The position numbers and the translations under genes are program-made. Shown one piece after another: positions 1 to 11,200 of a DNA stretch of 21,580 nucleotides; the first letter of the stretch is position 1, and each line of letters begins with the position of its first letter. The notes beneath the pieces are model-generated. The model searched no databases. It saw only the letters and a program-made list of their open reading frames with translations, and was not told the origin of the DNA. The DNA comes from Mnemiopsis leidyi. Taxonomy: Eukaryota > Ctenophora > Tentaculata > Lobata > Bolinopsidae. Location of the stretch: NCBI GenBank assembly GCA_000226015.1, contig JH152800.1, positions 413,004 to 434,583 of the forward strand. The letters are read 5' to 3'.

Positions 1-68
<68 letters not shown>
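1..68. repeat. (TC)n microsatellite
   Basis: Uninterrupted TC dinucleotides from about base 3 to 68. The array runs off the left edge, so its full length is unknown. Confidence 0.97.
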
Positions 69-71
<3 letters not shown>

Positions 72-3068
72 CATTTCTGAAGAATTGCACACTAGTGCAG
101 CTCACTGCAGCTAATGTGGTAAAACCTGGCTGGCTTCTCGTTGTGCAACTTTACTGGTTTCCAGAAAAAGGAATAATTGCACTGGGTGTTATGTGTTTTT
201 TCACTACAAAGGTGTAGTTTCTCAAATAGCTTTAACTTGGAAGTAGACAACCGGTGCCGGTCTGATGTTGTGTGATTTGTCGGCTGGGAGCATGGTGGTA
301 TGTAACCCGCGTAAAAATCTCTGCATATGAGGTTGCGCAACACTTGCGTACTTGCCACCGCGCACTGCTGACACAATGTCGAGCTAGAGCATAATGTAAG
401 GCTAGGGCGCGGTAAAAACCTTTAGTTTGTTTATTATAGTTGTTAACAACTTTAGAGTTTAGTGTAACTAACATCCACTTAAGTGTAACGTCTGGATTCT
501 GTGTTGAAATATCAACACAGAATCAGAGCCCATCAATGCATTCCCAAGAGCCTTATAAAATGACACATAAATGACTGGGCTATGAAAAATGTCCAATTAC
601 CAGGACTTCGTGTCTATGTGTTATGAAAGCCAGAGTTCCTACCTCATTTAGCATTCATTAAGAAAACAGCTTCGAATTCGATACAGCAAATAAAAGCCAT
701 AATTTCAAAACAAATAATGAAGAACGGTAATGTTATTAACGTAACAACATAAGGGTCGCAAATTTTCTTATATAAGTGGCAGTTCCTGTCTCAGGCATTT
801 TGGGTCCTAATTTTCTATACTATTACTACCTAATGGCGTTCAAATTGGCGTTATATACCTCTTCTCATTAATTAGTAAATGCTGAATATTGGTGACCATC
901 TCCCAAAAAAAGGGTTCCTTATATATCTTGGACCAGAATTTACAACATGATAAATGCAAAAATGTGTAGAAAACCTTCTACCCCAGTGTGGATCTGATAA
1001 CGACGTGTAATATTTAGATGTCAAAAGATTCAAAGATAAACATAAAACATTTCAACAGTCTTAACGTAAATATATCATAAGTTTTCATATATATCGTCTC
1101 ATTGAATCAATTGTGCTACAACTGTTTAAGAGTGCTTCCAGTGCAGTTCCTTTTATTTGGTTCCAGTTCAGCAAGGAGGTATCATTTACTTCAGAGTATA
1201 CAAAAACTGGTGGCGTGTTCTGGTAGTGCTTCAGGAATCTACCAAATTCCAGATTTAACGATCTTAAAATACAATTTTAAAATCGCTTTAATATTAAATT
1301 ATCTAGCTGGACGTAAAGGATCTGTCACAGTCCGCTCTTATCCGCATTTGTGCATTTCTGATTAGGGCGGGGCGATTGTTTTAACCTTAGACTTTTGATG
1401 GCCGGGAACTGTATCTATTTTAATATATCATTTGGAGAAAGTCCATTCTTCATCCTTTAGAGTCCGAACATATAGCGTATAATACCACTTTTACCGTTAA
1501 CGTCAGTGTTAGGACAGCCCAAGGACTCTTTTATTCGCTCTTCGAAAGAAAAGTCTTTTCCATCTAAACACCCAATGCAAGTTAACAAACTGTGCATCCA
1601 GCATCATGCCACCGTAATTCGACTTTTTATCTCAAAATAGGGAATTTAATCCCTCTGAATGTGTTCTTGTACTCAGAGAATCTTCCTGAAACGAAACGAA
1701 CGAGAACGATCAATCAGGAAAGTACAGATTTTACAATGTATGATGAAAAAAGGGTAATATTGTTAAACGAACTTACGGTTGGATAAGAGAGATTAAGGGT
1801 TTTCTTACTGTGAACCATCATTAACCAAGTTTTGCAAATTGCTTGGCTCCTGTCATCAATCAGTCGATCATAATAGTTCTCCCTGAAAATGCGACGTGAG
1901 GATTAACTATTTCATCATTTGGTCAGAAAGAAAAATTGCTCACCGACTCACTTCACACCAATAGAAATTGAAGCATCTTAAAAAAGTGACGAAAGTACGT
2001 ACCGGTAAACTAATACCACAAATGAATATCACAATGAGTACTCTGTCGTGTGCAGTAGATCGCAACAAACACCTGCAACACGAACATCTATTAGATTCAC
2101 ACTGACACAAGCTTAATCGAAGTTCTTTTCTGCTTTACAAGACACAAGTGGTAAATGAGATAGCGCGAGCGGCTAATTAACAGTCAATTATCAGACTTAT
2201 TGTTCACAATAAAGTTATGTGTCTTAAAGCGTATCTGTTACAGTATAAATACTTCAGGAACTCTGAATACAAAATCAAGAAAAAGATAACTATATGTAGT
2301 TCTTACCGGACTCTCTAATGGCAAAAAACTCAGACCAATAGAAACTGTAGCATCATAGGAAAGACACAGATCAGGAAGGCAGTTTCCAGCCACCGAACCG
2401 GAGAGCAGTGTTTAGGTCTCATCTCCATCCTTAAATCAGGATAAGATATTAGACTTAGTTCCAAGAAAATGGTTTTAACTAAACAACTTATGTATTCACT
2501 TCAGTAATAATGATTGAAACGGAAGTGGTAATTAATTATGAAATCAGTTCTTTAGGCGTGCTGGGATGCTGGAATTTAGGGGCGGGACTCTCGCGAAACT
2601 AACAGTGATTGGAGCTAGAACGGATTTTTTACTGATCCATGAAATTTTACAAACCATCGACATATCTGAACATCGCTCTCCAGACAGATTATTGATTAAA
2701 GCTAACGGTTGAAGTTTAAACCAGATGCTTTCTTCAAACAATAAAAAAGCCACATGATTGTGCAAAATGTACATATGATGTGCTTGTACATATGATAGAT
2801 CCATGCAATTCGTTTCAATTACGTTGCCGTAAATAAGTTTGGTCCATAAATGAAAGCAGCACATAGACTGCCATTTACGTGCGTACAAATGCTGAGAAGC
2901 TGGGTCCACTGTTTGGCCAAATCGTTTCGCGCCTTCCATTCGAGACTGTATACAGCGTTTTTGTGACCGTTAATATTGCCCCACGACAAGTAACCGGCGA
3001 TCCGCGGAGACTGGGGCTCTTGTACACTGTAAAGTTTTGTGGCTGGTTTTCGTGATACAATTTACAAC
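69..3068. other. Intergenic DNA downstream of the RPRD-family gene
   Basis: AT-rich, with short open frames only and none resembling a known protein. A moderately open patch at about 2544-3060 has no convincing start, splice sites or family motif on either strand. A perfect small hairpin lies at 495-524. Confidence 0.6.
495..524. repeat. Perfect hairpin, 13-bp arms, 4-nt loop
   Basis: Arms GATTCTGTGTTGA (495-507) and its complement (512-524) around the loop AATA. Too short for a typical animal pre-miRNA. No T-run follows to suggest a terminator. Confidence 0.85.
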
Positions 3069-3074
3069 TTTATT
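3069..3074 (-). promoter_or_regulatory. Candidate distal polyadenylation signal, long form
   Basis: AATAAA on the minus strand (TTTATT on plus), about 400 nt past the exon 6b stop. Plausible end of the long transcript, or a second site. Confidence 0.4.
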
Positions 3075-3191
3075 CTGAATTTTTTAATATTTGTTTATAC
3101 TACTTTCACTGCTGTGAGTGTTTAAAATTAGTATTTTCCTACTAGACTAAAATGCTTAATTTGAAGTTTCATTCATTCAAATGCAACTTCA

Positions 3192-3197
3192 TTTATT
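3192..3197 (-). promoter_or_regulatory. Candidate polyadenylation signal, long form
   Basis: AATAAA on the minus strand, about 275 nt past the exon 6b stop codon, in AT-rich DNA. The hexamer is common in such DNA, so position is the main support. Confidence 0.45.
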
Positions 3198-3470
3198 TTG
3201 CATAACTTATTCATAAAAATGTAAACAGGACCAATTTTAGTTCCAATTAATCAACTTCACCTGAAGTTGGGCTTTGTAATTTTCAGTTGAGCAATGAGAG
3301 TCTCTTTTATATCAATTATAAAACAATTATTGCAATTTCAAGAAAATAAATAGAGATAGGTTAAAACGGTTAATTCTAGCGGGTAAAATTAGGCCCCCTT
3401 AAACAAAAAATTTGTCCAAAAGTCATTCTGACTATCGCATTTCAAAACTCATACTTGCTAATAAAAGCTA
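3198..3470 (-). other. Probable 3' UTR of the long form
   Basis: AT-rich sequence between the TGA at 3471 and the first AATAAA downstream. No coding potential seen. Confidence 0.5.
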
Positions 3471-6400
3471 TCATTCGAAATCAAGTTCCAAATCTAAATC
3501 ACCTGTATTCAAGTCAACAAGATTGTCTATGTCATCCAGGTCGACCCCTGGAGACGCTTCCTCTGATATTGACTTAGATCTTTTAGCTCCCTCCGCGGCT
3601 GGAACAGTGTCTTCTGGCTTGGCTGGAATTGGATTGTTCTCACCTTTCACCATCTTCTTCTGCAGCTGAACCTCATCAGGGGTAACATCAAATCTGTTTC
3701 TCTTTGTGACCAACCCTTGTTGCTGCATGGCTTGAAACTTCTTCATGCCAGCTTCCAGCTTCTGCTTCACCTCCAATGCTTTTTTCATCTTCTCTTTGTC
3801 AACAGGAGCTAGGGGCTGTGTTTTCGGAACAGCCGGTCTTAAGGATCTATGTGCACCAACTGTTATTTGTTTTGGAAAGGCAGAAGATTGAGAAGAAGCA
3901 AGTTGTAAGCTATGCACCTTAGGAACAGGTTGGTTTGGCGATGATACAGACGGATGGGGGAGATTTGGTCTTGACACAGACGATGGGTTGGTAGGTCTTT
4001 GTATCCCCAGACCAGGCCTGGGCAGACTAGGTCGCACAGTGGGTGGTGCTGATATCACAGGGGGAGTAGGTCGAATTTGTGGGGTGTTAAAGCCATTGTA
4101 GTTGTTTGGCATTGCATTCGGAAATCGGTTGAAGTCCCCCATCGGAGAACCATACCAATTCTGGTTACCCATATTAGGTCCCATATTTGGACCCATGTTG
4201 GGTCCCATGTTTCCCATGTTTGGTCCAAAGTTGGGACCCATGCTCATTGCTAAGTTCATGGGCAAGTTTGGCATCCCCATATTTGGTGGGTTAAAACCAA
4301 ATCCTGGATTCATGCCAGGAAGTGGGGGCATGGTTGGGAGGGGAGGCATCGGGCCAGGAGGCAGCATAGTGGGTAGACTTGGTGGAATACCTTGGACAGC
4401 AGCCTGGTAGAAAGTAGGAAGTGTACTCAAGGTGGCGTCTGTCTTCTTAGAAGGTGCAGCAGTTGTAATAGTAGTTGGCTGATTCGATGAGCATACTGTT
4501 ATAGCAGCTGAGCTTGAAGCTGAAGACACTATTGGGGTGGAGATTGAAACTTTAGCTTTAGCAGCTTGTTGAGCTTTTGCTTCCTCAATATTAAATATGA
4601 AGTTCTTTCTGCCAGAATTCGTCAATGTTTTTGGATCAACATCATTTTTTATCACCAATTCCTCAACTTTGTCTTTTTTCCATCTTTGTAATTCCTTCTT
4701 TTCTTTCTCATTTTGCTCTTTAAACAAGGCAATTTTGGCTAGAACCTCTGCTCGTTTGGCCTCCATGTCTGGGGTCAATGGCTTTGCTTTGACATTAATT
4801 GTTTCTGAGGTAGTGAAGGAAGCTGCTGAGGAAGATGAATTACTGGTATCTGTTCCTTTGGCAGCAGAGTTAGTTTTAATTGGAATTGGTGATGGTGTTG
4901 TAATAGTTGTTTTTGGAACTTTTGGAGATGGTTCCTTTTTATCACTTGTTCTTTTTCCTTGCGAATTTTCACCTTTCTTCTTTCTGCCTTCCCTTTCTGA
5001 AGGCTTACTTAGTTTTGACCTGTCTTTAGATTTCTCCCTTGGGGGTGAAGATTCCGATCGTCTTTTTATGCGCCACTGCTCTTCCAAACGCTTCTCCTCC
5101 TTTTCTTCTTTGTCCATTTCTTCATAATCTGGAGCCATTCTGCTTTCTCCACCAAAAATAGACTGCAAGATAGAAGGACCACTATCAACCTCATCATCAC
5201 TACCCTCATTATTCAGATAAGTGTCCATGTCATACCCTGCAAGTATCTGGTCTATAGATGTCACAGATTCTTCATCTTTAAGCATGGCATATATGGATTT
5301 TGGGAAACTAGAAAACTTGGGCTTTTCCCCACTTTCTCTCAAAGGTTTAAATTTTTTCTTCTCATCTAATAGAGATTCATCAAATGGCTTAAAATTTAAA
5401 GAATTAATCCCTGTCTGGGAATTCACTGGGATTCGAGGTGCTGGGATATCACCAAATGGCTCATCCTTTTTATCTTTTGAATAATTTACTTTGGGTGGAG
5501 GCAAATCTGAAAAGGGTTCATGTTCAGCAGTTTCTGCAGCATCCTCAGAGCTTTCTGACATTGCATCACTACTGCTGCTACTTGTTGACGGATTCCGCCT
5601 TTTTTGCTTCCTACTTTTGATGACACTCTCAGTTGTGCAGTCTTTCGGAGCTAATGGTCTTCTTATTTGGTCATTAAAAGGTGGCGGAGCTGTCTTGGCT
5701 CCCATTCTGTCAACAAATGGTGGTCTACCAACTTCTCTCTGTAAAACAGGTGGTCCTGGCCTTTCAAAACCTACATCTGGTCTTGAAGAACCTTGTCCAG
5801 ATGAGTAGCGTTGCACTGCTGGTTTGAAGTACTCCTCATCAGAAGATTCATCTTTGTAGTAGATTTGGGGATCCGGAGATGGGTGAACTGGCAAAGGGGG
5901 TCCAAATTTCTGAGGGGTGTTGTATCTCTGAATGCCATACTGATCTGCTTTCATGTCAACTTGATCTACCTCATTAGCAGATCTGTAATTAGCATACTGC
6001 TCATATGATTGACCAATATATTGATTTGCTTGTAAGCTGCTTGAACTGGCAGCCCTGCTGTAATGGGATTGAGATGATTGCTGTCCAAAGGTTGCCTGGC
6101 TCTGGTTTGAACTTGACATCCCTTCATATGCATATCCATCTTCATTTTGCCTTGATTCATTATGAGGATTACCTGAATAATATGTTTGCTCCTGGTGGAC
6201 AGATTGTCTTTGCTCATGCACTGAGAAGGGAGGTTGATCCTGAACATTTACAGAATAAGAATATTGACCAGGTGCAGCAGGTCGCTGAGGAAGGGGTGGC
6301 CCATATGAATGCCCAGTAACAACATACACTGAGATTACTTCTTGGCTTAAACCTATCTGTTCAAATATTCCCCTATATTTCTTAGGGATTATTTCCATCA

Positions 6401-8247
6401 ACTTAAGCCTAGCTCGCAACCTTTTAATGATAGTAGCTAAGAAACACAAGGAAATAACACATTGGACTGTGAAATGGACAGCCTTGAATGTAAAAATAGC
6501 TGCCTCAATGATACCCCCGCTGCCAACTCCCTCGAGTTGAATGCCGCGGGGGCTTACCCCTAAAAAATGGTTCGCTGGTGGGTATTCCTCATTCATTCTA
6601 TCATCACTGTTTTGACTAATATAAAGTGGTCTAGCAGTGTAATAGCTTAAGGGTCGGGGTTGCCTTGGTGGTGGATAAGCATGTCTTTGCACAGGAACTG
6701 GTGGATAGGGACGTGGATGTCTCTGAAAGTCCCATGAACCAGAATGCGGTGCAGGTGGTCTACTTTGGTGCTGCTGATACATCATGGGTGGAGGGGTCAT
6801 GTGCATGTTTCGACCAGGGGGAGATCTGTTTCTTTGTGGTGACCTATTTCGAGGGGGTGACCGATTGTGAGGAGGTGATCTGTTCACAAGAGGGGATTGT
6901 TGATAATGGGGAGGTGATGGGGAGTATAACTCTTGGTGTGGTGCTTGCCTCACAAAGTCACCAGGATAGCCTCTTTCATTGAATGGGGTTGTTTGTCTTT
7001 GCTCATACCTGATTTGTGGAGAAGCTCCGTTGTATGGGGGAGCACTGGGTCTCATTGGAGGTCTGCCAGTATATCCATAAGAATTATGCCTCATCCGTGG
7101 CTCGGGAGAATTTTCATCCATTTCCATGTCTCGATAGCCTTGTGGAAGGTTCTCCCCTTGATGAAATATTTTGCGGGATGAATCAAGAGACCTGTCTGGA
7201 CTAACATTACTTCCAAGCAAGTATGCTGGCTTGGAATGTCTAACTGGACTGGTTTTATTAAAATCAGCTTCATTGGACTTATCTAAATATCCAGGAGGGT
7301 AGAATTGTTCATATTCAGACCGCTCTTCATGAACCTGATTATCTTCTTCACCTCTCTCATCGCCCTCCCCATCCGATAATCTATTAAGGATTGAAGCTAG
7401 GCCTGTCATACCTGATTTGACAGCTGGAGCATCATCATCTGATAATTCTCCCTCTTCTGAGGAGGATGGGGCAGGGGGAACTCCGGCAGTATCTTGATCT
7501 TCCAGTGCCTCACCATCAAGTTCATTATAATCCTTATTCCAAGATGCTACATTTCTCATGGCAACTACATGAGGATCTTCTTCATCAGAAACCTCAGGGG
7601 ACGGCATTGAAGGAGCACTACCAACTGATGAACCTGATTCCTTGTCTTCATCAGTATGATATCCATGTTCCAAAATATCAAATGGAACACCGTCAACTTC
7701 TTCATCATACTTTTCAGGGATATTTGCAGGTTTCTCATGCACCTCTGCTTCGTTTTCTGATTCACTGACTTCACCCTCTTCCAGCTCATACTCTTCATGA
7801 TCAGGGGTTTTGGGACCGGTCTTGGTATTTTCGTCAGTCTCATCTCCCACAGGAGTTTCTTCTGGAGTTCTAGGACCCTCAATTTCGCCCTCCTGTTTCT
7901 CTCCCCTAGGAGAAACTGGTTTAGGTTTAGCAAGAAACATATGAGGGGCAATGGGTATTGCAGCTAGGGTTCCATCAGGGAGCAACATAAAACCAACAGC
8001 TTGTTCGCCATTGGGGGGAGCATCGAGTCGAAAACCGTAGGACAATATCTGACGTGGATCATAAGAGGGCAGTTTCTTTGCTGTCTTTTTCGGCTTCTTT
8101 GGCTCTCGAGGCTTTGCATAAGGTAGCTGTTCATCAATGGCATCCTCTGGGCGAATTCCATCATCAGCAAAGCTCCCATTGAAATCATCACCACCAAAGT
8201 CCAAGGACTGGCAATCTCTTTGGTCTTTTTCGTTTCTCTTGGAAGAT
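3471..8247 (-). CDS. Exon 6b: long-form C-terminal tail
   Basis: 4777-nt last exon. Acceptor TTTATTTCAG|ATCTTCC restores frame with exon 5 (E-SSKRNEKDQRD), and it ends at TGA 3473-3471. Order: KPKKTAKKLPSYDPRQILSY then a non-repetitive segment with AVGFMLLPDGTLAAIPIAPH (about residues 355-398, probably folded); a Glu-rich region to about 560; SILNRLSDGEGDE; NRSPPHNRSPPRNRSP repeats; a Tyr/Pro-rich part; a hydrophobic in-frame insert at about 858-924; a Q/S/Y/N-rich prion-like stretch (about 950-1095); FGPPLP; FSSFPKSIYAMLKD; TSIDQILAGYD...ILQSIFGG (about 1290-1326); a charged K/E segment; a coiled coil (EVLAKIALFKEQNEKEKKEL); GPNMG repeats; and a basic C-terminal helix with NRFDVTPDE and an acidic end. 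Function of the tail is unknown; nuclear mRNA-related scaffolding is an inference. Confidence 0.82.
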
Positions 8248-11200
8248 CTGAAATAAAGTTTAAGGTTAGATCATAAATAGATTTCCAACCTGAAATCATA
8301 TGTAGAATGTAGGCATTTAAAAACGTTGAAAACATTATAATTCTAAAGGTATTGTGAAATTATCTATCAAAATTAGGTTAAAGTAGTTAATCAATTACAT
8401 TTGAATGATTAATGAATGATTGTTGAATGATAATTGTTGAATGATCATTGTTGAATGAGTATTATTGAATTATTATCTATTTAACGATAATTGAATGTTA
8501 ACTGAGGTGTTAATATGAATTTAATGGTTTTGAATCGTTTTAATGACCTAAAACTGGAAGCTGGTTTAAGAAGGCTTTTGTATTTTAAGTAATTTCATCA
8601 CGATACCACGCAACTAAGAAATTGCTGTCTTTGTACAGTGAACTTTTTATATGGTTCCAAGTATCTGTTTTATCGCAAAGAAAGTAAAATTCTGGCTTGT
8701 TATTAAATTAGGTTATCAATTACTTAACCAAGTAGGCTAGATCTGAAAATCATTTTTCATAAAAAGCATTTTTATCAAAATAATTAAGAAATTCTAAAAT
8801 GATTTCACAGTACAGAAATGTTCAATTCAGTCAATATTAGAACTATCAAAAAAATCATCAAACAAGATGGCCCGGCTTTAGTTTGGTCTTTCTATTTTGT
8901 GTTCAGTAAGAATCCAATTCATCCACCTCAAACTCCGACCTGAAATACAATACTAAAGAACTCTACTACAATTAAAATCATGAATTACAGCAAAGCAAAG
9001 AGTATAAATATAGAAGTAGCAGAGAGTAACTAAATTTAAGGTGTGACTATGAATTAATGCAAAAGTAACTAACAAGTTTTTACTTATATATGAGGTTGAG
9101 CACTTGCCTTCTTTATTGTGTCCCAAACACTCACCGTCAGTTTGACAATGCCACTGCACAGCTTGTACTGTTTTCTGCTGAAATAATCGTTCCTGACAAA
9201 ATGTTCTTCAAAAGTTACTGAACATATTTCCATCTGAAGCCTAAAAATGAATTGAAAAAAAAATTGAAAATAAATCTTCCAAATCTTACTTTAAGCATAG
9301 TTCGAATGTGAAGAGTTGATTGTTTTTATAAAATAAGTTCGTTAGGAATCGAAAACCCCTTCAATTCTCTGAAAAATCATCACTGTTCAATGCATAAGAG
9401 TAAAGTTTTCATGCTTCGCAGAAATTTTAAAAGTTATATGAACAATTTTACAGTCTATCTATATTGGATATTGGCTAGGTAGCGCAGTTAGACAGACGGC
9501 CAGATTCAAAATAGAGAGCTTGCAAGTTCGTAATTCCAGTACCGCCTAGTCGTAGGGGGATCGTCTTTGATGTACAGCTACAGGATTTTATCGGATCTGT
9601 GAAGCCACAGCCTCCTGGTCCACCCAGCTGAATGCTCAAGTAATCGTGGGTGAGGGTTAAATGGGGAGCTGTACTAACTGGTGGCTGGTGCACTGAAAGC
9701 ATCTTTACTGGTTAACTACCATAATATGGGTCAATTAACCTGCATGCTGGCTAACTCTTGCGTAAGTCTGCAGAAGCATTAGGGTTGGGTGTTTCTGCTA
9801 CAAACTATCTCAAACTTAGATTAGCTTGCTGCAACTGACTGTGACAAACTCAGGGACTATGTAAGTAGCCAGCAATTTGACATCAGATCCACAAGAATAC
9901 TGACAAAACGGTATCTTAAAGTTAAACAGTTCGAAGTTGAATAGCAGAGTTTTCAAGAAAGAGTATTAACCACATAGAGGACATATATCATGCCACAAAT
10001 TGTAAATTGAACAAACAAAATTAGCAGTTACATGAGCTTGGGTACATAAATTAAAATATGTAGTAGCAAAGACTTACTGTACGTCTTGAAGAGCTTCTGT
10101 AGTGCTGTAGCTAAATATAAACATTGTAGTACAGTTGTCTATAGATCTGAAATGTTGAAGATGCACAGTCAAGCACTCAATATAATAAAATCCAATTTAG
10201 AAGACATAATAAATTTATGCGACACAAACTTTGCAAATGGAAGTTTTTAAGTACTCACATGAAATTTGAATCGGTTAAGGGGCAACACAACAGCAAGAAA
10301 AAACTATTAACAGAGCGAGAACGCCAGATTCAAAAGCAAAATGATATTCAAAGAAGCATGGTCACTTTTTAATCCATAAATCGGAACTTTTGACGAGACA
10401 AAATCTTTTGCAATTAAAATCTAACACCGTTCAGTAGTTCGAAAATGCTTCAAATTTCAACACTGCATTCCAAAGACAAATAACACCTTGAACACACGAA
10501 TTTCAACCGTCGAGGATATCGATTAGTTCACAAATCGTAAAAGGGCCATATGTCTTTGTGGTCAAAGGTTATTAGATGCATTCATAAGAAAAGTCTGTAC
10601 AGGAAAAGCATACAAGAACTAACTGTCTGGTTGCCTGCCGCAGGTTTAAGTACTAAGTAGCAATGAAGGAGAGCAGGTCTTATTAAAACACAATCGCAAG
10701 GATATCAAAAATTACACATATCCAGACTTCTTACATGGTTTAGTCACGTGTGTATCAAAACAGAACCTGTAGATATGATAGCCTCTGCAAGAGCTTAAGA
10801 CTAGGCCAAAGCTGGTAATATTTCTGAGTAATAAGTATAATTCTGAATGTCCCTACTGTCTAAATAGCACAAGAGAGCATTAAAATAACAAACTTAGCAC
10901 TTAATGAACTAGGTACTGTGGGGGTTCTTACAATTTTGTATCATTATTATTATGTTGAATGATCTGTTTTGTTGCAGTTTGACAACTCATAGATAACTTT
11001 GGCGGATCTTGAGGGTTATCTGTGTATCTGTCTTAAAATTTGTTCAACTTTTCGTGTGTATGGCAAAGTTTAATCATCTTGAAGTGACTATCTTTAACCA
11101 GTTTCTGAAAAACCAGATCCTTTTAAACATGTGCTTTTTCGATTTGCGAGTTCAAGTCTCTCATCCATATACACACTTCTGTTTCAAAAATGCTACTTAA

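Noticed and set aside
2544..3060. Possible gene or transposon fragment
   Set aside because: Open patches exist on both strands (plus-strand peptide around LTVIGARTDFLLIHEILQTI), but no family motif, splice sites or clear start. Kept only as a note.
4102..5127. Plus-strand open frames opposite exon 6b
   Set aside because: They are mirror frames of a repetitive minus-strand exon with biased codons; no independent motif or start context.
6329..6557. Intron in exon 6b using the acceptor ATCTCAG at 6329
   Set aside because: It gives 229 nt and shifts the frame to an early stop, so the 201-nt version is preferred.
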